From assembly GCA_036496605.1 (NCBI GenBank), contig DASXKV010000006.1, forward strand, positions 1 to 64,000: DNA of 64,000 nucleotides, read 5' to 3'. The stretch comes from Gemmatimonadaceae bacterium. Lineage in GTDB: Bacteria > Gemmatimonadota > Gemmatimonadetes > Gemmatimonadales > Gemmatimonadaceae. The notes under the pieces are model-generated. The model had not been told where the DNA came from and made no database searches. It was given only the letters and a program-made list of their open reading frames with translations. Of this stretch, positions 35,117-43,508 are shown one piece after another (position 1 is the first letter of the stretch; each line of letters begins with the position of its first letter). Made by a program: the position numbers and the translations under genes.

Positions 35117-35162
35117 GGGGCTGGGGGGGGGTAGGGGTTAGAGATTAGGGGTTAGGGGTTGG
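35117..35162 (+). repeat. G-rich telomere-like array (GGGGTTA) after a gene end
   Basis: Begins directly after the TGA of the preceding gene and contains a run of nine G plus several GGGGTTA units. At least four G-tracts of three or more are on the coding strand, so the mRNA 3' end could form a G-quadruplex. It is the left end of a region whose right end (35551-35578) carries the same sequence inverted. Confidence 0.75.
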
Positions 35163-35550
35163 ACAGTGTCGTAGCCCTGACACCTAGCACCTAGCACCGG
35201 CTTTGGCGCATAAATCAAAATTCAGAGCGTAAGCCGAGGTCGTAGACATTCCGTGCCGCCGTGCGGCGAAAAGAGATCAAGATCTTTGGACGCGAATGAC
35301 GCCAATCTGAAGCGAATCCAATCGGCTGGCCTTGCAGCGCTGTCGAGCGGGCACCCCGTCTCGAGATCCTTGTTGGTGAAGGCGACGAACCGGGCGCGAG
35401 CTTCTCGATCGTCCACGCATTCACAATCATGGGCTTGCGCGATCATCGCTTTCGTGCGCACGGTTGGATTCGCCCCCGTCGCACAATTCGCGTCCCAGCA
35501 GTTCTCCAATCTGTGCGGCTCTCGCGGGGAGCACCCATTTCTGCACCAAA
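35163..35550. other. Region between inverted G-rich arrays, no firm gene
   Basis: About 390 bp with a lower-GC start near 35203-35225. Between 35222 and 35509 on the minus strand there is a 95-residue open frame, beginning at a TTG read as MENCWDANCATG and containing ECVDDREARARFVAFTNKDLE. I recognise no family; composition gives no clear sign that it is translated. The start of that frame (35486-35509) is a 24-bp sequence that recurs with two mismatches at 56157-56180. I therefore do not call a gene. Confidence 0.4.
35486..35509 (-). repeat. 24-bp dispersed motif, copy 1
   Basis: On the minus strand this reads TTGGAGAACTG, C, TGGGACGCG, A, AT; the plus-strand copy at 56157-56180 differs only at the two isolated bases. 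The surrounding sequences are unrelated. One copy lies in a gene-poor region and one touches the stop of the BNR-repeat gene. Confidence 0.7.
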
Positions 35551-35578
35551 GCCCCTAGCACCTAGCCCCTAGCCCCTT
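35551..35578 (-). repeat. CCCCTAG array (G-rich on the minus strand)
   Basis: Units of CCCCTAG and CACCTAG end seven bases before the ATG at 35585. It is in inverted orientation to 35117-35162. A ribosome-binding site for the next gene is not obvious within it. Confidence 0.7.
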
Positions 35579-35584
35579 CGGCGG

Positions 35585-36934
35585 ATGCCAAACAGCTTCA
35601 CACCGCTCGCCGGCGTCGCCACGTATAATGATGCGGCGCGCATCGGGTTTTCCGTCGACGAGAATGTACGGCGGCTGCTACGCTTTCACTGGGTGGAGCG
35701 CCGCCTGATGCGGATTCTCGTCGCGCACCTAACGAGTGAGCCGGTGTGGGAGGCGAAGTGCGCATTCGCGCTCCACCAGTGGCAGTGCGCCGAGCACGTG
35801 GACGCGTTGCGTCGGCGCATTGGGGAGATGCGGAGTCCGGTGCCACCGTTGGACGCGGTGCCCGAGAACGATCCGACCGCGAAGGAGCTCGACGCATTTC
35901 TCGAGCAGGTCGATGCCGCGCGGAGCACGAACGAGCTTCTCGTGGGCGTGTACGGCGTGCTTCTTCCCGCGCTCGCCGATGCTTATCGGGATCACATCGA
36001 GCGCACCAATCCGCTCGTGGACTATCCAACGCGGCGTCTGCTGCGGTTTGCGCTGATAGAGATCGATGAAGCCGTAGCGTGGGGCGCGACTAAGCAGAGT
36101 GCAGAGGGCGGCGGGTGGAACGAACACCTGCGGGCGTATCTCGCTGCCGCTGCGGGCATCGCGGGCGATGTGGACGTCGAGCTCGTCGACAGCACGCTCC
36201 ACCCTCCACGCACAACTCTCCACGCTTTCCACCCTCGGCGCGACGAGCGCTTTCACGGCCAGTACAACTTCGAGTTCGCGCCGCATCTGGTCTACAGCAT
36301 GCCTAACGTGGCAGCAGAGGAACGCAATCTCGCGCTGCTCTGCAAGCGAGCACTCGAGATGGACGTACCGGAGATGATGGCGTCGTTCATGACCGAGCGG
36401 CGCGATCAACCATGGGAGTTCTATCGTGACTACTCGCGCCAGCTCTGGGACGAAGCACGCCACGCGATGATGGGGACCGTCGCGCTGGAGGCCCGCGGTA
36501 TCGACTGGAAGTCCGACATACCGCTGAACGTGAGCTTCGCGCTGCGACTCAACCTTCACGCGACGCCCATCGAGCGGCAGATGCTGCTCTACGCGATTGA
36601 GCAATCACTCATGCCTGGCGAGACGGGCAAGCGATACGAGTACGAGACGGCCGTCGCCGCGGGGGACGCGCTCTCGGCGCACTTTCACGATTATGACTGG
36701 GCGGACGAAGTGCTCCACGCGCAGATCGGCCGACGGATGCTGAAGCGCGAAGGGATCTCGAGCGATGAAGCGCGAGAGCGCGCGGCGGAGATTCACGAGA
36801 AGACCTGGGCCGCGCTCGACCAGTATCGCGCGCTCGATGTCCAACATGATTGGTGGCCTGAGTTTGTGCGCAGAGTCCTCGGCAAGGAAAGCGCTGCACA
36901 GACACGTCCCGCATTGAATATCTTTTCGGAGTAG
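35585..36934 (+). CDS. Ferritin-like domain protein (putative di-iron)
   Basis: A 449-residue soluble protein. Repeated Glu-xx-His-type helices suggest a ferritin-like four-helix di-metal fold: WEAKCAFALHQWQCAEHVDALRRRI near the N-terminus, FALIEIDEAVAWG, LWDEARHAMMGTVALEARG and FHDYDWADEVLHAQIGRRMLKREG. The ExxH pairs in AEH/DEARH and DEVLH are the likely metal ligands. DUF455-like ferritin relatives are the nearest fit; the reaction is unknown (oxidase or oxygenase are possible). The ATG (MPNSFTPLAG) lies just after a CCCCTAG array. Confidence 0.7.
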   Translation: MPNSFTPLAGVATYNDAARIGFSVDENVRRLLRFHWVERRLMRILVAHLTSEPVWEAKCAFALHQWQCAEHVDALRRRIGEMRSPVPPLDAVPENDPTAKELDAFLEQVDAARSTNELLVGVYGVLLPALADAYRDHIERTNPLVDYPTRRLLRFALIEIDEAVAWGATKQSAEGGGWNEHLRAYLAAAAGIAGDVDVELVDSTLHPPRTTLHAFHPRRDERFHGQYNFEFAPHLVYSMPNVAAEERNLALLCKRALEMDVPEMMASFMTERRDQPWEFYRDYSRQLWDEARHAMMGTVALEARGIDWKSDIPLNVSFALRLNLHATPIERQMLLYAIEQSLMPGETGKRYEYETAVAAGDALSAHFHDYDWADEVLHAQIGRRMLKREGISSDEARERAAEIHEKTWAALDQYRALDVQHDWWPEFVRRVLGKESAAQTRPALNIFSE

Positions 36935-36984
36935 CAACTGTCGGCGCGGGATCTGCACTGATCGCAAGAAAACAATTCCCCTCT

Positions 36985-38772
36985 ATGTCCATCTCTCGAC
37001 GCTCTTTCGTTCTGAGTGCTGGGACCACACTCGCTGCGCTCGCAGGCTCGCCGCGGTTGATGTTGCCCTGGCGTCGACGCTACGCACTCGTCATTCGCGG
37101 CGGCACCGTCTACGACGGCCTCGGTGATCACGGCGTCGAGGCCGACGTTGCGATCGAGGACGGACGCATCGTCGCGATCGGGCCGAATCTCAAGGATGAA
37201 GGCGCAGTCGAGATCGACGCGCGCGGCATGGCGGTGGCGCCAGGCTTCATCGACATTCACTCTCATGGCGACGGCTCGCTCTGGGAGGATCCACGCGCCG
37301 AGTCGATCGTTAGGCAGGGCGTCACCACGATCGTCGTTGGCCAGGACGGTTCGTCGCGAGCACCAATGGGCGGCACCCCGGACGAAGAGAATGGGCGACA
37401 CTCGTTCCAGCGCTTCTCCGCCTTCTGGGATTCTCTGAAGACGCTCCAGCCCAGCGTCAATGTCGCGTCGATGGTGGGACTTGGGACCATCCGCGGCATC
37501 GTCATCGGAAACGTCAACCGGCCGGCGACAGCTGACGAGATCGTGCGCATGACGCAGCTCGTCGAGCAAGCGCTCGGCGACGGCGCGTGCGGCGCGTCGT
37601 CGGGACTCGAGTACACGCCCGGCGCTTTCGCGACGCGCGATGAGCTGATCGCGCTGTGCAGACCGCTCGCGTCGCGACACTTGCCTTACGCGACGCACAT
37701 GCGCAACGAAGACGATCACGTCGTCGAGGCGATCGACGAATCGATCGCGGTTGCCGCGGGCGCGAACTGCCCACTCCAGATCTCGCATCTCAAGACCGAG
37801 GGCCCTCGCAACTGGCACAAGCTCGACGAGATTTTCCTGCACATTCATCGAGCGCGCGGAGGGCTGGACGTCGCGGCGATTCCTGCTGGTGAATCCAAGG
37901 GAGCAGCAACCACGAGAAAACGCGGGACGACGTCGTCGGCTCGCAGTCACCGAGCGCCGGCGCGAGCGCCGGCCGCGTCGAAGTCGCCCGACGCGCCGGG
38001 AATCGACGTCGCCTTCGATCGCTATCCGTACATCGCGTATCAGACGGGATTGAGCAATCTCTTCCCGGTCTGGAGCCGCGACGGCAGCACGGACGACTTT
38101 CTCCGCCGGCTCGATGATCCGGCCACGTCCGAGAGGATCCGCCGCGAAACGGTGGCCAAGGTCGAGCTCATCGGTGGCTGGGACAACGTCGAGATCAGCG
38201 GCATCAGTAACTACGCCGACATGGCGGCCGACGGCAAGCACATCGGCAGTTTCGCAAAGACTCAACAGCTCGAGCCGTACGCCCTGGCCGTCGCGCTGCT
38301 CCAGCGCGGCAAGGGCAACGTCGGCATGGTGGGCTTCGCGATGAGCGAGGACAATCTCGAACGGATCCTCGCGCATCCCCAGGGCATGGTCTGCTCCGAC
38401 GGCGGCGCCTACGCGTTCGACGGTCCCACGCACAATGGTCATCCGCATCCACGCGGCCTCGGGACATTCCCGCGTGTGTTAGGCAGATACGTGCGCGACA
38501 AGAAGGCGCTGAGCCTGGCGAGCGCCATCCACAAGATGAGCGGGTTCCCTGCCTCGCGGATCGGGCTCACGGATCGCGGCCGCCTCGCAAGGGGTATGGC
38601 GGCCGACGTGGTCGTCTTCGACCCGTCGACGGTCGAGGACAAGGCGACTTACGAACAGCCGTTCCAGTACCCAGTCGGAATCAAAGCCGTGATCGTCAAT
38701 GGAGTCGTTGCGCTGCGCGACGGACAGCGTAGCAAAGACCGATCCGGTCAGGGGATTGCGACAAGGGGCTAG
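36985..38772 (+). CDS. N-acyl-D-amino-acid deacylase-family protein, Tat-exported
   Basis: The 595-residue protein begins with a twin-arginine signal (SRRSFVLSAGTTLAALAG). The deacylase domain has the metal motif GFIDIHSHGDGS (His92, His94), GACGASSGLEYTPGAFA, CPLQISHLKTEG, a late VCSDGGAYAFDGPTHNGHPHPRGLGTFPRVLGRYV and KMSGFPASRIGLTDRGRL. These match D-aminoacylases, which hydrolyse N-acyl-D-amino acids. An Arg/Ala/Ser-rich stretch of about 46 residues (about 297-342) interrupts the domain before DRYPY and looks inserted. The TAG stop is supplied by a GGGGCTAGGGG repeat. It converges with the PLP decarboxylase. Confidence 0.88.
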   Translation: MSISRRSFVLSAGTTLAALAGSPRLMLPWRRRYALVIRGGTVYDGLGDHGVEADVAIEDGRIVAIGPNLKDEGAVEIDARGMAVAPGFIDIHSHGDGSLWEDPRAESIVRQGVTTIVVGQDGSSRAPMGGTPDEENGRHSFQRFSAFWDSLKTLQPSVNVASMVGLGTIRGIVIGNVNRPATADEIVRMTQLVEQALGDGACGASSGLEYTPGAFATRDELIALCRPLASRHLPYATHMRNEDDHVVEAIDESIAVAAGANCPLQISHLKTEGPRNWHKLDEIFLHIHRARGGLDVAAIPAGESKGAATTRKRGTTSSARSHRAPARAPAASKSPDAPGIDVAFDRYPYIAYQTGLSNLFPVWSRDGSTDDFLRRLDDPATSERIRRETVAKVELIGGWDNVEISGISNYADMAADGKHIGSFAKTQQLEPYALAVALLQRGKGNVGMVGFAMSEDNLERILAHPQGMVCSDGGAYAFDGPTHNGHPHPRGLGTFPRVLGRYVRDKKALSLASAIHKMSGFPASRIGLTDRGRLARGMAADVVVFDPSTVEDKATYEQPFQYPVGIKAVIVNGVVALRDGQRSKDRSGQGIATRG

Positions 38773-38880
38773 GGGTTAGGGGCATAGGGTTACGGGCATA
38801 GGGGCTAGGGTCAGGCAAACGGACCTCTGTGCGCAGGCCCTAGTCCCTGACCCCTAACCCCTACCTAACCCCTAACCCCT
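38763..38880. repeat. Paired telomere-like arrays between convergent genes
   Basis: Plus-strand G-rich units (GGGGCTA, GGGGTTA, GGGCATA) occupy 38763-38814. Their C-rich counterparts, G-rich on the minus strand, occupy 38838-38880, with about 23 bp between. The plus-strand deacylase stop (38770-38772) and the minus-strand decarboxylase stop (38865-38867) both fall inside the arrays. Each gene thus has multiple G-tracts on its own coding strand at its 3' end. It may be a bidirectional transcription or mRNA-end element. Confidence 0.8.
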
Positions 38881-40310
38881 TCGCACACGACGGCCATGAG
38901 CTGGTCAATGTCCGCCTCGGTCGTCCGCCAGTTGTGCGTGCAGACGCGCAGCGAGAACACGCCGTTGATCTTCGTCGAGGAAATCAGGAATCGGCCATGC
39001 TCGTTGACGCGTGCGTTCACGCGCTCGTTGAGCGCATCGAGCTCGGCGCGGTCGTCGACGCCGGAGGGATGAGCCCGAAAGCAGAGGATCCCGAGCTGCG
39101 CCGGTGCCAGCACCTCCAGCGACGCCGCGCGCCTAACGATTGATTCGGCGTACTCGGCCAGCTGCATGCCCCGCTCGATCATTGCGCGGATCGGCGCGAG
39201 GCCGAACGTGCGAACGGAAAGCCAGATCTTGAGCGCTCGTGAGTAGCGAGTGAGCTGCTCGCCGTAGTCGGCGAAGTTCACCTCCTCTTCTCCCGGCGCA
39301 ACGTCCTTCAGGTATTCCGGGAAGATGTGAAAGGCCGACTTCAACGTCCCCGGATCACGCGCCAGAAGACCCGCACACTCGAATGGAACGAAGAGCCATT
39401 TGTGCGGATCGAGGACGACCGAGTCGGCGCGCTCGATCCCGCGCAGCATGTCAGCGCCGCGCGACGTCAACGCGGCGAAGGCGCCGTACGCCGCGTCCAC
39501 GTGCAGCCAGAGCGACTCGCGCTCGCAGAGTGCCGCGATGCCCGGTAAATCGTCGACGGCACCGGTATTCGTCGTCCCCGCGCTGGCGACGACGCAGAAG
39601 GGAACAAGGCCAGCTTCCTGATCGCCGGCGACCGCGTCGCGCACCGTGTCCGCGCGGAGCCGCCAGCAGTCGTCAGTTGGCAGCACGCGCACGTTGTGTC
39701 GCGAGATACCGGCGATCCACGCCGCCCGCGCAACCGCCGAATGCGCCTGTGAGGAAGTGTAGAGAGTGAGTCGAGGGAGGAGTGAAGCGTCCTCGCCCGC
39801 GCGCGCATGCCGCGCCGCCACAACGGCCATGAGCGTCGCGGTCGAGCCGCCCGAGGTCAGCAGTCCGCTCGTCCCGTTAGGCATCGCAAGCCATTGTCGG
39901 AACCAGTCGAGCACGACGAGCTCGATCTCGTTCGGGCCAGACGCGATCGGCCACACCCCGGCGAAGAAGTTGTAGCCCGTCGCAAGCCAATCGCCCAGCA
40001 CCGAGGGAAATGTCGGAATGCTCGGGACGTAGCCAAGAAAGTGCGGATGCGGCTCGCGTGCGTGATAGGGGAGCACGCGCTCCGCCAACTCGTCGAGTGC
40101 GCGATCGAAGCCGATTCCCTGCTCCGGCGCCGTCGGTGCGATCGCGCCAACGATCTGCTTCGCCTCACCGCGTGAGAGTGTTGTTCGCGCCGGTTGGTCG
40201 CGCAGCGACGCCAGATGACTGGTAACGAGGTCGGAGACGCGCGTCGCCATCGCGCGCATCGTGTCGCGGTCGACTTCGAGAGGGGAAACCCAGGTCTCTG
40301 TCTCTGCCAT
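38865..40310 (-). CDS. PLP-dependent decarboxylase (aromatic amino acid decarboxylase-like)
   Basis: A 481-residue group II decarboxylase. HFLGYVPSIPTFPSVLGDWLATGYNFFAGVW is the substrate-entry segment, LLTSGGSTATLMAVVAAR binds phosphate, SSQAHSAVARAAWIAG carries the stacking His, LHVDAAYGAFA the Asp (272) and VLDPHKWLFVPFECAG the Schiff-base Lys304. It probably decarboxylates an aromatic or other L-amino acid; the exact substrate cannot be read. I use the start at 40310 (MAETETWVSPLEVD); an upstream start at 40358 adds a non-conserved lead. The last residues GVRG and the TAG stop are encoded by the GGGGTTA repeat. Confidence 0.9.
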   Translation of the reverse strand: MAETETWVSPLEVDRDTMRAMATRVSDLVTSHLASLRDQPARTTLSRGEAKQIVGAIAPTAPEQGIGFDRALDELAERVLPYHAREPHPHFLGYVPSIPTFPSVLGDWLATGYNFFAGVWPIASGPNEIELVVLDWFRQWLAMPNGTSGLLTSGGSTATLMAVVAARHARAGEDASLLPRLTLYTSSQAHSAVARAAWIAGISRHNVRVLPTDDCWRLRADTVRDAVAGDQEAGLVPFCVVASAGTTNTGAVDDLPGIAALCERESLWLHVDAAYGAFAALTSRGADMLRGIERADSVVLDPHKWLFVPFECAGLLARDPGTLKSAFHIFPEYLKDVAPGEEEVNFADYGEQLTRYSRALKIWLSVRTFGLAPIRAMIERGMQLAEYAESIVRRAASLEVLAPAQLGILCFRAHPSGVDDRAELDALNERVNARVNEHGRFLISSTKINGVFSLRVCTHNWRTTEADIDQLMAVVCEGVRG

Positions 40311-40387
40311 AGTTGTCGGTTGAACGATTGCAGCGGGCGCGCTGAGGCCGTTGCCCAACGCCGCGCCGCTCCCAGTTGTAATTCATC

Positions 40388-40978
40388 ATGACAATCCGCT
40401 GCAAGCTTAATCTTATCTGGAGTCGAACCGTGCGACGCCGCTATTCACTGTTATTCATCCTCTCATCCGCCGCCGCCTCGGCGAAGCTACCCGCGCAGGC
40501 GCCGATGGCGGGCGTACCCGGCCCGGGCATGGCGGGCGCGCTGGGCGCTCAGATGCTTCTCGCGCAGACCGGTCCGTTACAGCTCACCGACGTGCAGGTC
40601 GTGAAGCTGGCGGCAATCGCTCGCCGTGCCGAGGACCGGCATCGCGCGATGCGCACGCGCCTCGACTCGCTGCGCCTGCGACGCGTTCCGGGCGAGCGTG
40701 ATTCCACAGCACGTCCTCCGCGCGAAGGGTTCTCGACAGATCTGTTCGAACATGAGCGTGAGGCATCGCACAACGACTTGCGGGATGCGCTCGCCGTTCT
40801 CTCGCCCGATCAGCAGGCGCGCGCATGGGAGATGTTTGCGGCGCGACGTGTCACGCCGTTCGCGCGCGTCCCGATGCGCGACGATGGTGCTCGCGGCGAG
40901 CGTCGCGCTCGTCCGCCCGCCGGACGCATGATGCCAGCTCCAACGCCGCGACGTCCGGGTGAGAGCGAGTCGCAGTGA
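40388..40978 (+). CDS. Secreted LTxxQ (Spy/CpxP-like) protein
   Basis: A 196-residue protein with a signal-peptide-like segment (LLFILSSAAASAKLPAQ). A helical core with LQLTDVQVVKLAAIARRAEDRHRAMRTRLDSL and LRDALAVLSPDQQARAWEMF matches the LTxxQ pattern of periplasmic Spy/CpxP-like chaperones and metal-stress proteins. The C-terminus is Arg/Pro-rich. The ATG at 40388 leaves a longer-than-usual lead before the signal; a later GTG at 40430 is a possible start. It is divergent from the decarboxylase. Confidence 0.72.
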   Translation: MTIRCKLNLIWSRTVRRRYSLLFILSSAAASAKLPAQAPMAGVPGPGMAGALGAQMLLAQTGPLQLTDVQVVKLAAIARRAEDRHRAMRTRLDSLRLRRVPGERDSTARPPREGFSTDLFEHEREASHNDLRDALAVLSPDQQARAWEMFAARRVTPFARVPMRDDGARGERRARPPAGRMMPAPTPRRPGESESQ

Positions 40979-40986
40979 CTATGGCT

Positions 40987-41009
40987 CGCCTGAGCGGGGC
41001 GCTCAGGCG
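40987..41009. terminator. Hairpin between convergent genes
   Basis: CGCCTGAGCG (40987-40996) pairs perfectly with CGCTCAGGCG (41000-41009) around a GGG loop, 8 bp after the stop of the Spy-like gene. A second copy of the right arm follows at 41013-41022. There is no T-run. Located between convergent genes ending at 40978 and 41055, it may terminate both. Confidence 0.6.
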
Positions 41010-41054
41010 CCACGCTCAGGCGAATCATGAACGCTTCGCAGGAACGCTTCGCCT

Positions 41055-43508
41055 CTAGTCCGCGCGGAGAGCCTGCACCGGATCGATGCGAGTCGCCCGG
41101 CGGGCCGGCAGGTACGCCGCGAGCACGGCCACTGCGATCAGTAGTACAGTCGCCGCAAGGAACGCGAAGGGATCGATCGGGCTCACCTCGAATAACAAAC
41201 TTTGAAAGAGCCGCGACGTCGCGACGGCGCCGAGGAGACCGACAATCGCTCCCGCGATTGTGAGCTTCAGGGCTCGGCCAAGCACTGCGCCGCGCAAGTC
41301 GGATGGCATGGCCCCAAGTGCGATCCGTATTCCGAACTCTCGCGTTTGCTCACCGACGATCGAGGACATCACGCCGAACAATCCGATCGCCGCGAGGACA
41401 AGCGCGGACAGCCCGAAGCTGGACATCAGTAACGTGCCGAACCGGGGTTGCGCCAGCGGCTCGGCGAGCAGCTGGTCCATCGTCTGCCCGAGCCAGAGAT
41501 CGACTTGCGGATCGACGTCGCGCGCGAGCCGTCGCGCGAGTGGAACGAGCGCGCCGAAATCACCCGTCGAACGCACCGCGAAATAGGTCTGCCACTCGAA
41601 TTGATGCCAGGGCAGATACACCGTCGGCGTGGTCTCTCGGAGCGACCGCAGATGCGTGTCACGCGTGACACCGACGACAGTGCGCCATGCATTTTCGCTG
41701 TTCGCAGCGCCGGCGGGCGGAGGCCAGCGAATTTGCTTGCCAATCGGATCCCGCCCCGGCCAGAATCGGCGCGCCACTGATTCGCTCACGACGACGACGA
41801 GCGGAACACCCTCTCGATCGGTCTGGAGGAACGGCCGCCCTCGAATCACCGGAATTCCAAATGTTCGAAAGAAGTCCGGTCCGCCGACTTCGATCGGTAC
41901 GGAAGGACCAGCCGCGGCCTCGGCATCGGTTTGTCCCTCGCTCTCGAAATGCAACTGCCAGACGTTGGGCCCAAGCAGTGGCGGTATCAGGATCGGGGTC
42001 ACCGACGTCACGGTCGGCATTGACTGGAGCCGCGTGAGCAACTGATCGCCTAACGCGAGCAGCTTCGGGAACGAGTCCTGACGCTGGGCATTGTACGAGA
42101 ACGACAGAATCGCGAGGTGGTCGGCGTCGTAGCCGAGATTCTGGCGTTGCAACCGCTCGAGGCTTCGCGCGAGGAGCGCGGCGCCGGCAAGCATCACCAT
42201 CGCGAGTGCCACCTGCGAGGCAACAAGCAACTGGCGAAGGCCACGACGACGACGCGATTCGCTACCCGCGCGCGAGTCGAAGCGGAGCGGCGAAGCGAGG
42301 CTCGTACGTGCACCGAGGAGCGCCGGCGCCAGCCCGAACATGATGACCGCCGCCGCGGTCAGGCCGATCGCGCTGAGCACTGGCGCTCCAGTGAGACGCA
42401 CGTCGTCCAGACGCGGCAATTGCGGAGGCGCGAGCCTGACGAGCAGGTTGAGTGCTGCCTCGGCGAGCGCGAATCCGAGCGCGCCGCCCGCCGCCGCGAG
42501 CAAGGCGGCTTCAACGAGCAACTGGCGAACGATGTCGCCGTAGCCCGCGCCGAGCGCGCGGCGCACGGCCATCTCTCGTGCGCGACCCGAAGCTCTCAAC
42601 AGAAGCAGATTGCCGACGTTCAAACAAGCAATGACGAGTAAAAGCACCACGGCGGCCACGAGCACCAGCAGCACCGGCGTGACGTTTCCGAGGACGGTCT
42701 CGGCGAACGTCTTCGCATTGACGCCCTTGTAGCGAAGCTCCGGATTCACCCGGCTGGCGATTTGCAAGTACTCATCACGGGCCGTTTCGACCGTCGCATG
42801 CGGCGCAAGCCGGCCAACAGCGATCGTCGAAACGCCGCCCGACCAGCCGCCCCAGATCGGACCCCAGTATTCCGCGCCGGCAGGGTAATTCAGGCCGGGC
42901 GGCGCGACCCCGACGATCGTGAATTCCCAACGCAAGAAAGGCTCGATCAGGTGACGACCGATGACCGAAGGGTCGCCGCCAAACTTGCTCTGCCACGCGG
43001 CGTAGCTCAGAACGATCACCTTCGAGGAGCCCGTCCCAGAGCGATCGAATGCGCCGGCGTCGTCGTCGCTCGGCTGCAGCAAGCGTCCCAACACCGGCTT
43101 GACGCCGAGGAGCTCGAAGAAATTCCCGGTGACGAGCGAGCGATTGAGCGGAACGGAACGATCGCCGTCGAGCATCGGCGCCGGTGACGCTGGCCAGTGC
43201 GCGACTCCGGCGACGTCGCGCAGCGTCCGCGTATCACGACGGAAATCGGCAAGCGCCTTCGTCCCCGCGGCGTACTCGACGCCCGGCACGCGATACGTCC
43301 ACATCACGACGACGCGATCCTGATCGACTACCGGCAGTCGTCGCACGAGCACCGCGCGAAACACGGTGAACATCGCCACCGACATCCCGATCCCGAGACC
43401 GAGGATGATCACCGCGGTCACGAGAAACGCCGGCGTGCGGCGGAAGCCGCGGAGCGCGCTCTTGAGGTCCTGTGTCAGCCGATCCATTTGATCTGACCTC
43501 ACCTTCAT
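41055..43508 (-). CDS. ADOP-type duplicated FtsX/MacB permease (2 of 4)
   Basis: An 817-residue permease with the ADOP plan: LKSALRGFRRTPAFLVTAVIILGLGIGMSVAMFTVFRAVLVRRL, then a first FtsX part (VLLLVIACLNVGNLLLLRASGRAREMAVRRALGA) and a second ending REFGIRIALGAMPSDLRGAVLGRALKLTIAG and TRIDPVQALRAD. No ATPase is adjacent. It is downstream of the next ADOP gene, the start overlapping its stop as ATGA (43505-43508), so the two permeases are probably produced together and may dimerise. An internal start at 43487 is possible. Confidence 0.9.
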   Translation of the reverse strand: MKVRSDQMDRLTQDLKSALRGFRRTPAFLVTAVIILGLGIGMSVAMFTVFRAVLVRRLPVVDQDRVVVMWTYRVPGVEYAAGTKALADFRRDTRTLRDVAGVAHWPASPAPMLDGDRSVPLNRSLVTGNFFELLGVKPVLGRLLQPSDDDAGAFDRSGTGSSKVIVLSYAAWQSKFGGDPSVIGRHLIEPFLRWEFTIVGVAPPGLNYPAGAEYWGPIWGGWSGGVSTIAVGRLAPHATVETARDEYLQIASRVNPELRYKGVNAKTFAETVLGNVTPVLLVLVAAVVLLLVIACLNVGNLLLLRASGRAREMAVRRALGAGYGDIVRQLLVEAALLAAAGGALGFALAEAALNLLVRLAPPQLPRLDDVRLTGAPVLSAIGLTAAAVIMFGLAPALLGARTSLASPLRFDSRAGSESRRRRGLRQLLVASQVALAMVMLAGAALLARSLERLQRQNLGYDADHLAILSFSYNAQRQDSFPKLLALGDQLLTRLQSMPTVTSVTPILIPPLLGPNVWQLHFESEGQTDAEAAAGPSVPIEVGGPDFFRTFGIPVIRGRPFLQTDREGVPLVVVVSESVARRFWPGRDPIGKQIRWPPPAGAANSENAWRTVVGVTRDTHLRSLRETTPTVYLPWHQFEWQTYFAVRSTGDFGALVPLARRLARDVDPQVDLWLGQTMDQLLAEPLAQPRFGTLLMSSFGLSALVLAAIGLFGVMSSIVGEQTREFGIRIALGAMPSDLRGAVLGRALKLTIAGAIVGLLGAVATSRLFQSLLFEVSPIDPFAFLAATVLLIAVAVLAAYLPARRATRIDPVQALRAD

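Noticed and set aside
35222-35509. A 95-residue minus-strand frame with several Cys
   Set aside because: It may be real, but it starts within a repeated 24-bp motif, is flanked by arrays, and matches no family I know; kept as a region note, not as a gene.
37888-38004. Frameshift in the deacylase at the Arg/Ala-rich segment
   Set aside because: The reading frame resumes in the same register on both sides and the length is a multiple of three, so it is an in-frame insertion, not a frameshift.
36793-38448. A 551-residue minus-strand frame
   Set aside because: Antisense of the deacylase gene; no motif. Its length reflects codon bias in the gene opposite.
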